Below are positions 11,641 through 23,274 of a DNA stretch of 64,000 nucleotides, one piece after another. The translations under genes were made by a program, and so were the position numbers. Position 1 is the stretch's first letter; each line of letters begins with the position of its first letter. Source of the DNA: Cryptomeria japonica (lineage: Eukaryota; Streptophyta; Pinopsida; Cupressales; Cupressaceae); assembly GCF_030272615.1 (NCBI RefSeq), contig NC_081414.1, positions 238,489,233-238,553,232 on the forward strand, written 5' to 3'. The notes under the pieces are model-generated. The model saw only the letters and a list, made by a program, of their open reading frames with translations. It was not told where the DNA came from and made no database searches.

Positions 11641-13389
11641 TATGTTCGAAGAAGAAGAAAAATAAAAAACAGTGAAAAATAAAAAAAAAGAATAGTGAAA
11701 AAATAATATAAAATCAAATCAAATCAAATATTAGAAAAAGTGCAATAAAAATAGATGGTGAAAACCTAGCAAACAACTGCTATCTATCTGCTAGCTCTTC
11801 CATCTATAAGTGCATGCATCTTCCCACTTGCATTCATTCATTTTCCATTAGCGTTGATCATCATAATGCCTTTGTACATACACAAACATCGTAGCTGCAC
11901 TCTCACCATGGTTTGGATCATTAGGTATATCATAACGAATTTGTTTCTAGGCTTGGGACAAAATCCTACACCTAGCTAGGGGTAAACTCTTGATCATTTT
12001 GAGCTAAATCAAACAAGTAGAATAAATAGTTAGATAACACTTATCAAGCGAAAACTGAAACACATCGAACGTTGAACATGAGATCAAATTATCAACCTTC
12101 AAACTATCAATTATCAAGCTATCATGAAGTCAATCTAAGCACATCACACACTTTTTCGTGGATAATATATTTTGGATAATGATTGTAATATGATTGTTCA
12201 ACTTTTCTATATTGCTTTTTGCTATCATGATTTCTGAGTGACTCCAGGATGTCATTGGCTAGAGGAACAAGGAAGGAAAATGATATTTTTCTTGTCTGCT
12301 GTTTGAAAATTAATCATTAATATGTCTAAATTTGTCTCGAGATATGATCATCGGATTATCATTGAAGATATTTCTGATTTGCATATTAAAATGATTAATA
12401 CTGCCCATTTTATGCAAACAACACTCAGGTCATCTTGGTTCAATTATACCTCGATGCTTTTGCTAACTTGCTATATCAAAATCTAGGAAAACAGTGCTCA
12501 GATAATCATGGTTTAATTATACCATCAATGTTTACACTCATTTCCCACATTTTAAAAGCTCAATGATGATAAAAAAAAAAGCAATAATCCAGTGACTAGT
12601 TCGGTCATAGCTTTTCATTTTAGCTTGCATTTCATTCTTGTATGGGATCCCATATGCTCCTTTTATCCAAGGTTAAATCTATCACATGAATCATCAAAGT
12701 ATCATCACAAGTGTATACACAATCAAAATAATGACTTATATATATTCAGATGTTGTCGACCTAGTGAAAATCTTATGCTATCTCTCTCAACAGAATCAAC
12801 AATCAACATATCCAAAAATTTCTGCAACTTGACATCAACAAACTGTCAGTTCTTTATATAATCAACCTTATCAAATCAAATCAATCAATCAAGCCTAATA
12901 GATTCTATCATGTCTTATACAAGATGTATCCTTCCTAAAACTAGACGATCTGATTATGATTCATGTCTTATATAGGATGTATCCTTTCTGAAACAAGACA
13001 TTCTAATCATGTCTTATATAGGATGAATCCTTTCTAAAACCAAACGCTCTGATCATATTTGTCTTATACAGGATGTATCCTTCCTAAAACCAAACTAGAT
13101 TTCGATCTTATCAATATAATCGATCAATATTTATCAATCTTATCCATCTAAGAAATCAAGCTAATAGAAGAAATCACATTTTCATCAAACCACAGTTGCA
13201 GAAATCAAATCATTTCTATCAGGATATCAATTTCGTAAAAACTCCAAAGATCAATTATCTCAATTGATCTCTCGAGGGGGCATCATCATACCGGAATTTA
13301 GCAATTAAGAGTCGGGGCATCCTATCAAACCAATATCATCATCAAAATGAGATTATTCTTTGAATCAACGCATCATCACACCTCGCTTC
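11641..13389 (+). other. 3' noncoding region of deleted Tat
   Basis: This is similar in pieces to the 3' region of the large Tat (GGTGAAAACCT near 11757 compare 36529; CCAGGATGTC near 12245 compare 37283). It ends in ATCTCTCGAGGGGGCAT (about 13269) and a TTTGAATCAACGC block, both shared with 41230-41330. No antisense PMD gene is found here, unlike in the large element. Confidence 0.5.
12905..13100. repeat. Four degenerate tandem repeats of about 50 bp
   Basis: The core GTCTTATAYARGATGWATCC recurs near 12911, 12965, 13009 and 13062, each followed by TYYYTRAAAC and a CAGA/ACGATCTGAT-like tail. They lie in the 3' noncoding region of the deleted Tat. Confidence 0.75.
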
Positions 13390-13403
13390 AAAGAGGGGAA
13401 AAA
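13390..13403 (+). other. Polypurine tract of deleted Tat
   Basis: AAAGAGGGGAAAAA lies directly before the LTR start TGTATACACC. It is nearly identical to the tract at 41342-41355 of the large Tat and primes plus-strand DNA synthesis in this element class. Confidence 0.7.
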
Positions 13404-13689
13404 TGTATACACCTAAAAATGGTCTGAAGATAATTAATTGAATAAGAATTATTTAATTAATCTCCCTCCCCAATTTAATTGAATTCATCAACAATCTGAT
13501 TAAAATCCTCCCCTTTCATCTACTTATTAATAAATCTAGGGATTTATTTAATAGGCTCATTTCAATAATCCCCTTTGATTAATTAATTCAAATTAATTAA
13601 TTCTTCTCTAACCTAACCATTCCTAAACCTAACCCATTCCATTTACCACATGTCCCCTTTCCTTGAACACTTTACCCTCTCATGAGAAA

Positions 13690-13890
13690 AGCTTTGTGAC
13701 TATTGTTACTAAGTGTTCCCTTTCATCTAACCTCTTCTATAATCCTTGTGACACTTGTCACTAAGTGTTCCCTTTCATCTAACCTCTTCTAGAATCTTTG
13801 TGACACTTGTCACTTAGTGTTCCCTTTTATCCAACTCTTCTAGAAGCCTCTTGACACTTGTCACCATAGAGATGACAGATGTTCCCTTTA
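13690..13890 (+). repeat. U3 tandem repeats with TGACA-TGTCA dyad
   Basis: Four units of about 50-57 bp carry TTGTGACACTTGTCAC, then AGTGTTCCCTTT and CATCTAACCTCTTCTAGAA, with progressive divergence. The dyad TGACACTTGTCA is present in the last three. They lie about 100-300 bp upstream of the TATA box, the usual place for LTR enhancer repeats. Confidence 0.7.
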
Positions 13891-13991
13891 ATCCAGTCTA
13901 TTTGCCAACCTCCTCCAATTTCATCATTGATATCTTCAGACTTAATCTTGAGCATTGATTTCTCCCACCTCACCCCTAGCCTTGGAAATCC

Positions 13992-13999
13992 TATAAATA
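13992..13999 (+). promoter_or_regulatory. TATA box of deleted Tat LTR
   Basis: TATAAATA within CCTATAAATAGACC is a consensus plant TATA box, downstream of the U3 repeats. Transcription would be expected to start about 30 bp later, near 14030. Confidence 0.6.
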
Positions 14000-14342
14000 G
14001 ACCCCATTTTGGAGCAATAATGATCCCATCTCATTTGCATTCAAGCATTGTTATTATAGGCATCTAGCTTCTAGTTTATCATTTTAGCAACGTTATCATG
14101 TTCAATTTTAGCTTAAATCATATATCTCATCTAGCTTATGCATCTTCATTATTTAAATTTTCCATTTAAGTGTAGTCAAGTCACTGGAATTTGCATAACC
14201 AGATCTGAGAGCAAAATTCATACTCCCATTTACTAGGAGGTAATAGATCGATTAGCTATGGTTTTATCTTTCATTGATTAATTTTCTAACCATTGCTTGT
14301 AATTATTTGTTGAGTGTTTTGTGTTGCAGCTACAGGTATAAC

Positions 14343-14836
14343 AGGTAGACACTTCATAGATACACAACACTAAACATCTAGAGAGAATGTCATGGTAGCC
14401 CCAATGATATAGATTGTCTCCTACAAGGGTGAATTAGACACAACAACGAATAAGTTTAGATGAAGATTGAAAGAGCTACAACTTCATTGAAGTGGGATAC
14501 AACATTAAAGTGTCTAAGATATATGGTTATAATTCTCCTTATCTCATTATATTTGGGTCTTGAGCTATAGTATCAATTTTGAGGATAATATATTTTGAAG
14601 AGTACAAAAAATGATTATTAGCTTTGAGCATATTTCCTTAATGAGGAACTTGCTATGATTAATTAAAGTGGGATAGGCCTAAACCTTTTACATATCTATT
14701 AAAGATAAATTACTTGGGATGCATGAGAAGTGCACACATAGTCAAAAAACTATATCTAACCATTAAAAAAAGCTAAAACTAAATAGATGAACAAGATAGA
14801 ACCACTAAATAGCAAAACAAAAAATAAGAAAAAAAT
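14343..14836. other. Unassigned AT-rich stretch
   Basis: No ORF, repeat partner or RNA gene was recognised. It separates the Tat 3' LTR from the coiled-coil fragment. Confidence 0.35.
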
Positions 14837-15293
14837 TCAATCACCTAGCAAAAACATGACGGAATGGTCTACCAAGTTGGCACACATTATCATCCTGCTA
14901 ATCATGACTTTAAGCTTTAATTTTTTTTTAAACTTTTTGTTAGAATCTTTCCAAGAGGTTAGAGTGCCCAAATTTGGAGTAGCCTTGACAAAAGAGGTGA
15001 GGGGGTCTGATGCCACATAAGGAGAATCGAGGTGTATTTTCTCTTCACCTTCCTTTTCTCTATCACCTCCTAGATTGCATGTAGAGAGACCCAATTATTC
15101 ATCACCATTTCTTGTCTTAGAGCAATGATTTTCTCTACCTTTCTTTTCAAAGCCTCATGATTTTCCTTAAACTCAACCAATTCTCTCCTCTCATCCCCTT
15201 GAGAAATTTTGCAAATGTTATGATCCTCAAGATTCTTCTCTATAGTCTCTCATTTTTCTAATTTCCCGACCATGTCATTGGCAACATTCCATG
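14837..15293 (-). pseudogene. Coiled-coil ORF fragment of unknown element
   Basis: The minus strand reads, with stops and shifts, a charged helical stretch: EFKENHEALKRKVEKII, then RQEMVMNNWVSLHAI and EVIEKRKVK. It resembles the fragment at 24290-24700 on the plus strand (DILKFKIKEMSKRSQEMV, MNLASL, DIQEEIDCRKANKKR), so both derive from one repeated ORF. The block adjoins the left TSD of the LINE inserted at 15294. A structural or RNA-binding role in a transposon is a guess; no domain was recognised. Confidence 0.4.
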
Positions 15294-15310
15294 TTATTCA
15301 AGGACTTGTT
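15294..15310. repeat. Left TSD of LINE
   Basis: A 17 bp direct repeat matched at 20615-20631 with one A/G difference. It is followed on the plus strand by a T7 run, the complement of the poly(A) tail. Confidence 0.7.
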
Positions 15311-15679
15311 TTTTTATTACTTTAGCAGGAAAGGGACCTTGGACCCTTACAAACAACAAAACTAGAGAGAAACAACACATCCATTGGCATCAAATAACCA
15401 AACACCTATAAGGAATTAAAATAGCTCTTAAAAGCAATAAAAAACTAATATACCCACATAACTAAACATAATAACCCTATTTATATTCCTACTATCCATA
15501 ATATAGCTACTAGCATAATAGTATCATAGTACTTAATCCAAATAGAAACACCCAATATAAGGCATGCAGGATTGTTTAGATAAAATTCCATATTAAAACT
15601 AATACTATTAGGATTCAAAATTAACACAAACCAAAAAAGCACCAACCTAGCTACATCCTATTCATCCTTTTTGAGGTTC

Positions 15680-17640
15680 CAATCTTGTGCAAGATATTGC
15701 ATCTATTCCTTCCAGGTCTTAGTGTATAATGTGTCCTATTTTTTCTCCTCCTCTTTCCCTTTGACATCCTTCTTCATCTTTTTATTCTTTTTCTTCATCC
15801 TACTCTATCCTGAGACAAACCCAATGGCCACTTTTCATATTATTCCATCAATAAAAGAACATAGGGAATTCGAGGCTTCCCCCATTAACTGATATTGTTG
15901 CATGTATTCCTCCACCTTCCCTTCAAGGTTCATGACCCTAACCTATAGGTCAATTATTTGGTTTTGTTGTTTTTGGCACTAAAATTCTCTTTCTTAGTAG
16001 GAGAGTCCTAGGAATAAGGCACCAAATCAACATCCTCAAAATAATTTTGAGGTGGGTAGTTCTGCTCTGAATCAACCTTGTCCTCTAGGAATTTCGCAAA
16101 CCCTTCGTATCATCCTTACTATCCTCCCTTTGTTCCTCCCCTTCCACCTAAAATTCCTCATCCTCTGCCTCCTCACTAGAGGATCCACCACCATCATCAG
16201 GGGTGAGAACCTCCTCTAGATCAGGGGAAACATGTTTGCCTTTAATTTTTTTTATTTTTTTTGTCTTTGGCAAGGAGATGAGCCAACCTTCTTTCACCAA
16301 ACTTCCCTCTTACTTCTCCTTTTTATGTAGGTTATTTTCATCCGCTTTAGAGTCATGCAAATGAAGGTCAATTGTAATGTGCTTCTTGCTAGATTCCTAT
16401 TTAGTCCTTCTAGCCTTAGCCAAGCTATTTTTAGGGGTTCAAGCTTTTCTTGTTTTAGAGTTCATCTTGAGTAGGGAAATTTCTAGGGCTTTTGATTCCA
16501 ATTCAATAGAGGGATTTTTACCTTTAAATTTGGCAACATGGGTATTCTCTATCAAAGGCAGAGGGTTACTTTCAATGAGATCATTTCTCATAGATGAGCG
16601 CTGGACCTCATTTTTTTGCTTAGAAATCCCTAGGAGGCTTAACAAATGGCTATAGTGAGGGCTATTATCAAATGCATACTTATATACATAAATAAGCCCT
16701 TGATGAAGCAGTGGGGCCTCCCCCTTTGAGATGCTAACATACAATGAAGAGAAACTTGATAATATGGAAAGTTAATTTTCTCACCATGACTTATGTGATT
16801 CAAGAGAGGGAATTAGTAGTTCTACACAACTAGGTATTAGCCCTCTAAAGTAAAATATTTCATAAAAAAAATAACTATCATTTGCATAAGATTTAGGGAG
16901 GACTGAGCAATCATACTCGTTCTGCACCACAATCGACTCTCATCCTTCTTGAAAAACTTCTTCACGTAGTTTTTGTAGTTGCCCGATCTTCTTTTATCAA
17001 CTTTCTTTCTCTCATTCTTTAAACCAATCACCTCCACAATTATCTCTGACAAGACAACAAAGGATATTCCACCAATCGAAACTTGACCATTCTGCTAGGA
17101 GTTGTAGAATATTAAGGAGAGTGCTTTGTTATAGCATTTAATGGAAAGGAAAATAAGTGTCATCCCCGCTCTAGAACAAAAGTCCCACATCTCTTCATTT
17201 TTTTGGAGCTCTTTGTAGCTTCTGGGCTCTTATCTCTTCAACAAACCCCCCATATTGATTAACATAAACACAATCACTTTGTAAAAGATTTGAAAGAGAC
17301 ACTAAGAGAGCCCACAACTCGTAACTCTGACCCAACCAAATGATGAATAGTTACCAAAAAGGCAATTTTAAAAATGATCTTCACCACTACCCACACAAAT
17401 GAAAATACATCTCACATCATGAAAAACCTACCAATATGCAAGATAAAATTGTTTCCTTTATATCTAATTATTTTCTTATCATTATTAATTAAGGCCAAGT
17501 GGTAAAAAGTTAGCTGCATACCACTGACATCATTAATGAATATAGATTCTTTCGCTCCACCATAAGTCTAACTAGGACTCCAGAACAACCCCCACAACAT
17601 TAACCAAGTCAACATTTAATTCATCTTAGTGATTTGAATT
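15680..17640 (-). pseudogene. LINE downstream ORF, second copy
   Basis: Broken minus-strand frames include 17052-16837 (VIGLKNERKKVDKRRSGNYK, then VKKFFKKDESRLW and YFTLEG) and 16744-16439 (LLHQGLIYVYKYAFDN). These blocks correspond in order to those of 3060-1306. The C-terminal part is acidic (LTPDDGGGSSSEEAEDEEF near 16200). It lies between the RNase H domain and the poly(A) tail and inside the TSD, so it belongs to the LINE. Its function is unknown. Confidence 0.5.
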
Positions 17641-17689
17641 CAAAAAAAATTGGCGCCCATTCTCATGACAAAAATTAAAAAAAAAACAA

Positions 17690-18420
17690 CTAAGTCATTT
17701 CTCATTAATATTAGCATAGGAGACTGAGTTTGTTAGAAAAGGCTTAGTCCTTTCCTTCACCAATTTTTTTTTCAGCCCAATAGGGCTTTGTAGATAATTG
17801 TATAAAAACCATTCATTATTGTTTAATCCATGATTAGAAGCTCCGGATAAATTGGGGTTACTCTTAGAGAAACCATCAAAATTTCACTTGATCTATTCAT
17901 CATTTAGAGGGGTCTAATGCCAATATTTTCTTAATATCAACTTATTTGAGTTCAGGTTCAAGAGATTAAAGGTTATGCCCCATTATTGTTTTATTCTTAA
18001 GTCCATCAGGCTCAGCCTAACCTTAGAAGGGTTGAAAAAAGTAGAATTTACATTCTCTTTAATTTGTTATTTTATGATATGGAATAATGCGTTCCTATTT
18101 CAAGCCTCCTCTTTGAATATTCCACTCAATGAAAGGGAGGATTTGAGACCACACATTTCTAATAATTGGATGTGTAAAAGGATCGTGAATCCATTGCTCA
18201 GTTAATTTCTTCGTCCTTTTTGGAAAGGTCCACATTATCATAAAATAGGCCAACAAATACTCCCAAATATCCATTTTAAATTGGTAGTGTAGAACAATAT
18301 GATCTATACTTTCAAGATCCTTGAAGGAAAGAGTGCACCTGTTGACAAGAGAGAATCCTCTTTTATTTAGATTATCAATTGTTATAATTTTACCATGGGT
18401 AGTAACCCACTAGAAATAGC
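17690..18420 (-). pseudogene. LINE zinc-binding and RNase H domains
   Basis: The minus strand reads NLNKRGFSLVNRCTLSF, then DHIVLHYQFKMDIWEYL near 18380-18270. This is the zf-RVT signature with Cys and His ligands partly kept. KFxDGFSKSNPNLSGASNHG near 17880-17820 is the RNase H start (DG and SGA motifs). Many stops lie between, and the rest of RNase H is degraded. Confidence 0.55.
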
Positions 18421-18899
18421 TGGTTTTTGGGATTAGGCCTTTAACCCATACCAAGTTCCAATTGAATTGATCCTTTGGATATCCATTAATAGCCTTTTAA
18501 GTAGATTTAACTGAGAATGCACCTGAGGAATCATGATGCCATATCCATTCATCCTCCTTGTTAGGAGAAAAAAGGAGTAGCCACCCAGGATAGAGGCTAA
18601 GGACTAAGCCTCCTCCATCATTTGCCTTATGTTATCATCACAGATATTTTTTTTTTTGTTTCTGACTTGAACTATAAAGTCTCTCCATCTACCTTGATCC
18701 CCCTTCCATGAAAGACAACCACGAAAGAAGGTGCCACAAAATTGGATTAGGACCTTTGTAATCATATTGAATTAGTTCAAGTCAGTAAGAGCTTTATCTT
18801 TAAACCAAATATCATCCTAAAACTTGGTACACCTTCCATTTCCAACCAATTTTTTCCCTCCCTTTTGTAATATAGATATGATTTTTGATATATTGTTCT

Positions 18900-20560
18900 A
18901 TATACAAGATCCATATGGTACCTCTTTGGCAAGAGTAAGAGTGCAACTATTGGCATTATTTAAATATTTGTCTTTGAAGATTCTAGCCTAGACTTTTACA
19001 CCTTCAACTAGCTACCAACTAATTTAGAAATTAAGGCCTTGTTGAAAGGTTTAAGTTTTCTTATCCAAAGCCCTCCATCTTTTTTGCAGTTGCAAACTCT
19101 ATCCTAAGCAACAAAGGACATGCAATATTTCTCTTCCATACCCGTCCAAGGGAAATACTTTTGTATTTTTCCAAATTTTTCAGCCACACATCCACACATC
19201 CACACATCCTAAAATGAGAAAGTAGATCGGGATGTTCTGTAAGAAATACTTGACCAATTGGATTTTACCAACTAGACTTAGAAGTTTCCCTAGTTTCCAT
19301 CCTAAAATATTTTTATGAAACCTCTCAATTATACAATTCCAAAAAAGATTCATGGGCTTTTTAGAAATAAGAGGCAACCCCAGATAGGAGTCTAAAAAGG
19401 AAGCATCATTGCAGTGTAGGATTTCAGTGATTTTGAATTGAAGATCAGGATGGACATTTAGAATTTTTTTTTTTTTCATAATTAATGTGTTGACCAAATA
19501 ACTTGGCATAATTATTAAGGATCTTCTTCGAGGATCTAGCTTTGAAGATGTAGGCATCCCCAAAAATAATACTATCATCCACAAACTACTAATGGGTGAT
19601 ATGATCTAGAATAGAAGAAAATTCAATACCATTTAATTTGCCTGCCACTTTAACCCTTTGGATATTGCTCTAGAAGACTTTGACAACAATAATATAAACA
19701 AGTAGAGAGAGAGGGTCCCCTTGTTAGAGGCCATAAGAAAAGTATCCATGATGTGATCCATTAACCAGAACAAAGAAGATTAGAGTGGTAACAAAGAACA
19801 TCTACTATGTTTCGTCAAGTGAACCAATTTGCAGGCTATGATAAAAACATCCATAATATGTCTCCATTTGACAAAGCCTTTCTGGTTAATAGATATCATT
19901 TTGTCCAACACTAATTTGAGCCTATTAACAATAACTTTAGAAAATATTTAATACAAAGTATTAAATCAATTTATAGGTCTAAAATCCTTAACAGAAATAA
20001 CATTATCATTTTCAGAATCAAATCAATGAAGGTAGAATTGACTTGTTTAAAGAATTTACCAGACCTCAAAAAGTCCTTAGCAGCATTGAAGACATCCTCT
20101 CCAACAATATCCTAGAAATCTTGAAAGAAAGCACGGGGAACCCATCTAGTCTTGGAGCCTTATAAGCCTCAAAAGAAAAAGGCAACCTCCTTCACCTTCT
20201 GAAATGAAACTTTGGAATAGAGAAGGTTCAAATCCCCATCTATGATAACCTCAAGCAAGCCATTAGGGTCCTAAAGCCATCTTGACAATTGTTGTTATGA
20301 TTTTCAAAGAGGGCAACAACAAGCTTGATAATCTCCACCTCATCCTTTGTTTTAAGTCTATTTTACTTCTTTAGTTGTCGCATCTTGTTCCAACTTCTGT
20401 GCTTCATAGTAGAATGGTGAAAGAACTTAGTGTTCTTGTCTCCTCTTATGAGCCATTGAATCCTAGATTTCTGTTTCCAAAAGACCTCTTCTTTTTTATT
20501 TAGTTTAACCCTGCTACCTTAGAAGAATCTCCTCTACATATTCATCCCAAGATGCAAGAT
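18900..20560 (-). pseudogene. LINE reverse transcriptase remnant
   Basis: Read from 20560 downward: TKFFHHSTMKHRSWN, the KAPRLDGFPVLSF entry motif near 20160, FVLVNGSHHGYFSYGL and QGDPLSLYLFI near 19720 (motif B region), the catalytic FVDDSIIFGDA at 19585-19550, SFLDSYLGLPLISKKP near 19400 and LLSLVGKIQLVKYFLQNIPI near 19260. This is the full L1-type RT order. The longest open frame is 134 codons (19584-19180). The catalytic Asp pair is kept, but nonsense codons break the domain. Confidence 0.7.
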
Positions 20561-20614
20561 TCCTTCAATCTTGTCCAGTATAGCTTTCAACTTCGCTGAA
20601 ATTTTCTTTTTCTA

Positions 20615-20631
20615 TTATTCAGGGACTTGTT
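20615..20631. repeat. Right TSD of LINE
   Basis: Partner of 15294-15310, with one mismatch. Confidence 0.7.
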
Positions 20632-22152
20632 ATTTTGTTTGATATTCCTTCATTTTGAGAGACTTACATATATTTCTACTACTTGTTTGAAATTTCAATA
20701 AAGATATTAGATTATATTTTATTGTGTAGAAAATTAGAAGGATATATTACATTTCAAAGCATGATCATGTGATTGTGCTTGCACAAGGACATGGTTTAAT
20801 ATGAAGGGTTTCTCTCGATTTTTTTTTTTGTATTGTGGATTTTTGGTTTATTTTATCTTGGAGTTGAGATTTGAGTATTTGTTATCATTTATTTTTACAA
20901 TACCTTATTATAATTTAGTACTGGAACAATAAGAATGATTGTGGATCTTTAATCTCTACTTTTAGGTGATGTGAAGAACATGAGAAAGTTTTAAAAATCT
21001 TTTATTTTCAAGTTTACATTTCAATAAGTGTTCTTTGACACTATCTCATAGAGCATTTAGCCAAATTCTCTATGTGAGTGTTGTTGGAATTTATGCATTC
21101 TTTAGTTAGATTTAGATTATACATTACCTATGTAGTGCTGCAAGCATATTTGGGAGGCATATGTGTCATTAGATTGTGATACAAAGATCTTTAAGTTTTT
21201 ATTTGTTATGCATTGAGACAAGTGTTGTGTTGAATGATGAATATACTAATACTTATGTTTGCTGAGTGGGCTAGATACATTGATGAAAATAAGGTTAACT
21301 ATGATTTGTGTACCCTATTTTTAGTTATGACTAGTTGGATATGTTATTGACATGCCATGGTCTCTACTACAACTATCATTGAGTATTTTATAGATATTCA
21401 ATCCTATTTTGGAGGAGTCAGACTTTGGTATATATGTTTGGATTAAATCATGACATTCCAACTATGATCTTGAATTTAGTTTATTATTTTTCTTTCTTGG
21501 GAATGGAGGATGAGAGTGTCGTGATTAAGAAGGTGGTCACTTAATGGATGTTATAGATGCTTGGTTGATATTATGATCATATAGGAGTCAATTTGTTCAA
21601 CATGAAACTAAACCTTGGTTTTTAGTGAACATTATTTTTTGGAGTTCTATATTTCTCTTAAAGGTATATGATAAGTTGGAGAATGTTGGTATTAGGTGTA
21701 ATGCACCTTTTTGTTGGTCCAACTACCCAAAACCTAGAAACAAGAATATGAAAACACAAACCTTCACAAATTATAATCCCTTATAATTTTACACTCATGG
21801 TGGACATTTATAAGGTAATTCATTTGGTGGAAGAATTTTTTGTTTGTTGAATATGTCACATGACAAGATGAATATTTTCTAATATAGAAGCATCCATAAT
21901 TGATTAGTATTGACCACAAATTTTATTATTTGAAGGAGAGGGTCATGCTACAGTCTTAATCCTAAATGTGCGTATGATTATGACTATCCAACTTATAGTT
22001 ACTTTAGCAATAAATTAATTTAGGTGGTCATTGTTATATTTTTATTTGGACTATAAATAATCATGGGCATTAAATTTAGGTATCTAAATCAATGCAGGTG
22101 ATATTCATGGCATAACTAGGGAACATATAGAAGTTAGTAGATAGTTTAGCAT
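20632..22152. other. Unassigned AT-rich DNA
   Basis: About 1.5 kb with no ORF above 60 codons and no similarity that I could see to other parts of the window. Composition is typical of decayed intergenic sequence. Confidence 0.35.
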
Positions 22153-22735
22153 CATAATTTTTTTGTTTTAGTTTATCATCATAATTTTTCAATTTATGTT
22201 CTTACCTAAAATTTTTTTATGTTTCCCTATGTTTCCATCTTGATGTGGCTTATTATTTTAAAGAAACGTTAAGTATTAGAAACATATGTCTTATTATATT
22301 GTTTTCCTTGAAAATTAGTTCTTTATATCGTGAGTAAAATTGATTTTTTGAAAGGGCACATAAACCTTGGACAACTAAAATGTCAAACACATAAAGAAAA
22401 ACCAATAAATTGAAAGATATAATAATGTTACAATATAAAAAACATACTAAAAACACCATTAGAGTTAGGAGCTAAATGCCTACACAATCTCCAGTTTGAT
22501 CCCAAAACTGCACACCCTTGACCTAGCTGTGATATTTTGAGATCTTTTAACAATAGTACATGGCTAAAATTTTCCTACATCCACATGGAGAGGAGACATA
22601 AGAAGGGAATCCATATCTATGCTATCAAACAATAGATGGAATGACCAAGATATGATCAATGATGACTATGTGGAGATGGTGTAATCTATGAAGGTATGAC
22701 CAATCATATAACATAAGTAGAACATTCAAACACAC
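22153..22735. repeat. Dispersed repeat, copy A
   Basis: Similar to 42584-43145 in the same orientation: TTTTTTTGTTTTAG, GATGTGGCTTATTATTT, AATTTTTGAAAGGGCACATA-like, and ATATTTTGAGATCTTTTAAC appear in both in the same order, ending at a TATG-rich microsatellite. No coding capacity was recognised. Copy A and copy B flank the copia fragment and the Tat inserted in it, but their edges do not define LTRs. Confidence 0.7.
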
Positions 22736-22857
22736 ACAAATACACATGTATATATGTATATATGCATATATGTATATACATATGTATGTATATTTGTATA
22801 TATGTATATACACATGTATGTATATGTGTGTGTATATATATATGTATATGTATATGT
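22736..22857. repeat. TATG/TATA microsatellite
   Basis: An imperfect array of ATGTATATATG-type units. The same kind of array follows copy B at 43146. Confidence 0.85.
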
Positions 22858-23274
22858 TGGCATTGTGTTGTCTTTGATGTCAAACAATATAGATTGACAA
22901 CCGGTATAAGAGATGTATGAATAATATTGCCATTGATTCCACCAAATGCTCATTTTTATTGTTTAGTAGCCATCATAACTTCAATTACAATATTAAGTAC
23001 CTACAACAAAATACTAACAACAGTCAATCAAGAAGATATTAAAACAAAATAATATCTTTACAATAATATCAAAAAAGAGGTCCGAGAATTTACATTACTT
23101 GGATAGAATGAGCAAAGAAAGTTTTTCTTTTTTGAAAATAATAGTAAAATCTTAAATTTTCAGGTTGTTAAATTAATATGAGTTTTTCTTATTTAGAAAA
23201 TTAGAGAGATGAGCAAAAGAAATCTTTTCAAGAAAATGATTGTGAACTTTAATCTTTCAGATTTGAAAAATTAT
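22858..23274. other. Unassigned stretch beginning with an LTR-like motif
   Basis: It begins near 22855 with TGTTGGCATTGTGTTGTC, then TTTGATGTCA. This resembles copia LTR starts that I remember from gymnosperm sequences, but no partner LTR is present in the window. The rest is AT-rich and noncoding. Confidence 0.25.

Larger units (their letters stand above)
7620..14342 (+). mobile_element. Tat-type gypsy element, internally deleted, 5' end truncated
   Basis: A plus-strand element related to the large Tat at 25835-42121. It keeps part of the leader (about 7620-8680), a protease region without its catalytic loop (8682-9569), the pol linker (9660-10467), the archaeal-type RNase H fused almost directly to the start of RT (10490-10986), the integrase zinc region joined to the integrase C-terminus (11002-11640), a 3' noncoding region, a polypurine tract and the 3' LTR. 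No 5' LTR is seen, because the left side joins LINE sequence. It lacks RT catalytic motifs, the gypsy RNase H and the integrase core, so it could move only with help from a relative. Confidence 0.7.
13404..14342 (+). repeat. 3' LTR of deleted Tat element
   Basis: It starts TGTATACACC after the polypurine tract and contains AATTAATTGAAT-type AT-rich blocks, a tandemly repeated U3 and a TATA box. CATAACCAGATCTGAGAGC near 14200 matches the AAATCTGAGAGC of the large LTR. The end is placed at a CA dinucleotide near 14342 and is uncertain because no second LTR is available for comparison. Sequence differs strongly from the LTRs at 25835 and 41356, so it is a different subfamily. Confidence 0.55.
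15294..20631 (-). mobile_element. 5'-truncated LINE with TSD and extra downstream ORF
   Basis: Bounded by TTATTCAAGGACTTGTT (15294-15310) and TTATTCAGGGACTTGTT (20615-20631), a 17 bp target-site duplication with one mismatch. At the low end the minus strand ends in TAATAAAAAAA, a poly(A) tail as expected for target-primed reverse transcription. From 5' to 3' (20614 down to 15311) it holds the pre-RT TKFFH region, RT, the zinc-binding domain, RNase H and a further ORF related to the one at 1306-3060. The endonuclease and ORF1 are missing, as usual for 5' truncation. All frames are broken. Confidence 0.75.

Noticed and set aside
22625-22953. Minus-strand ORFs rich in Tyr, Ile, Thr and His
   Set aside because: They are read through the TATG/TATA microsatellite; the composition is a product of the repeat.
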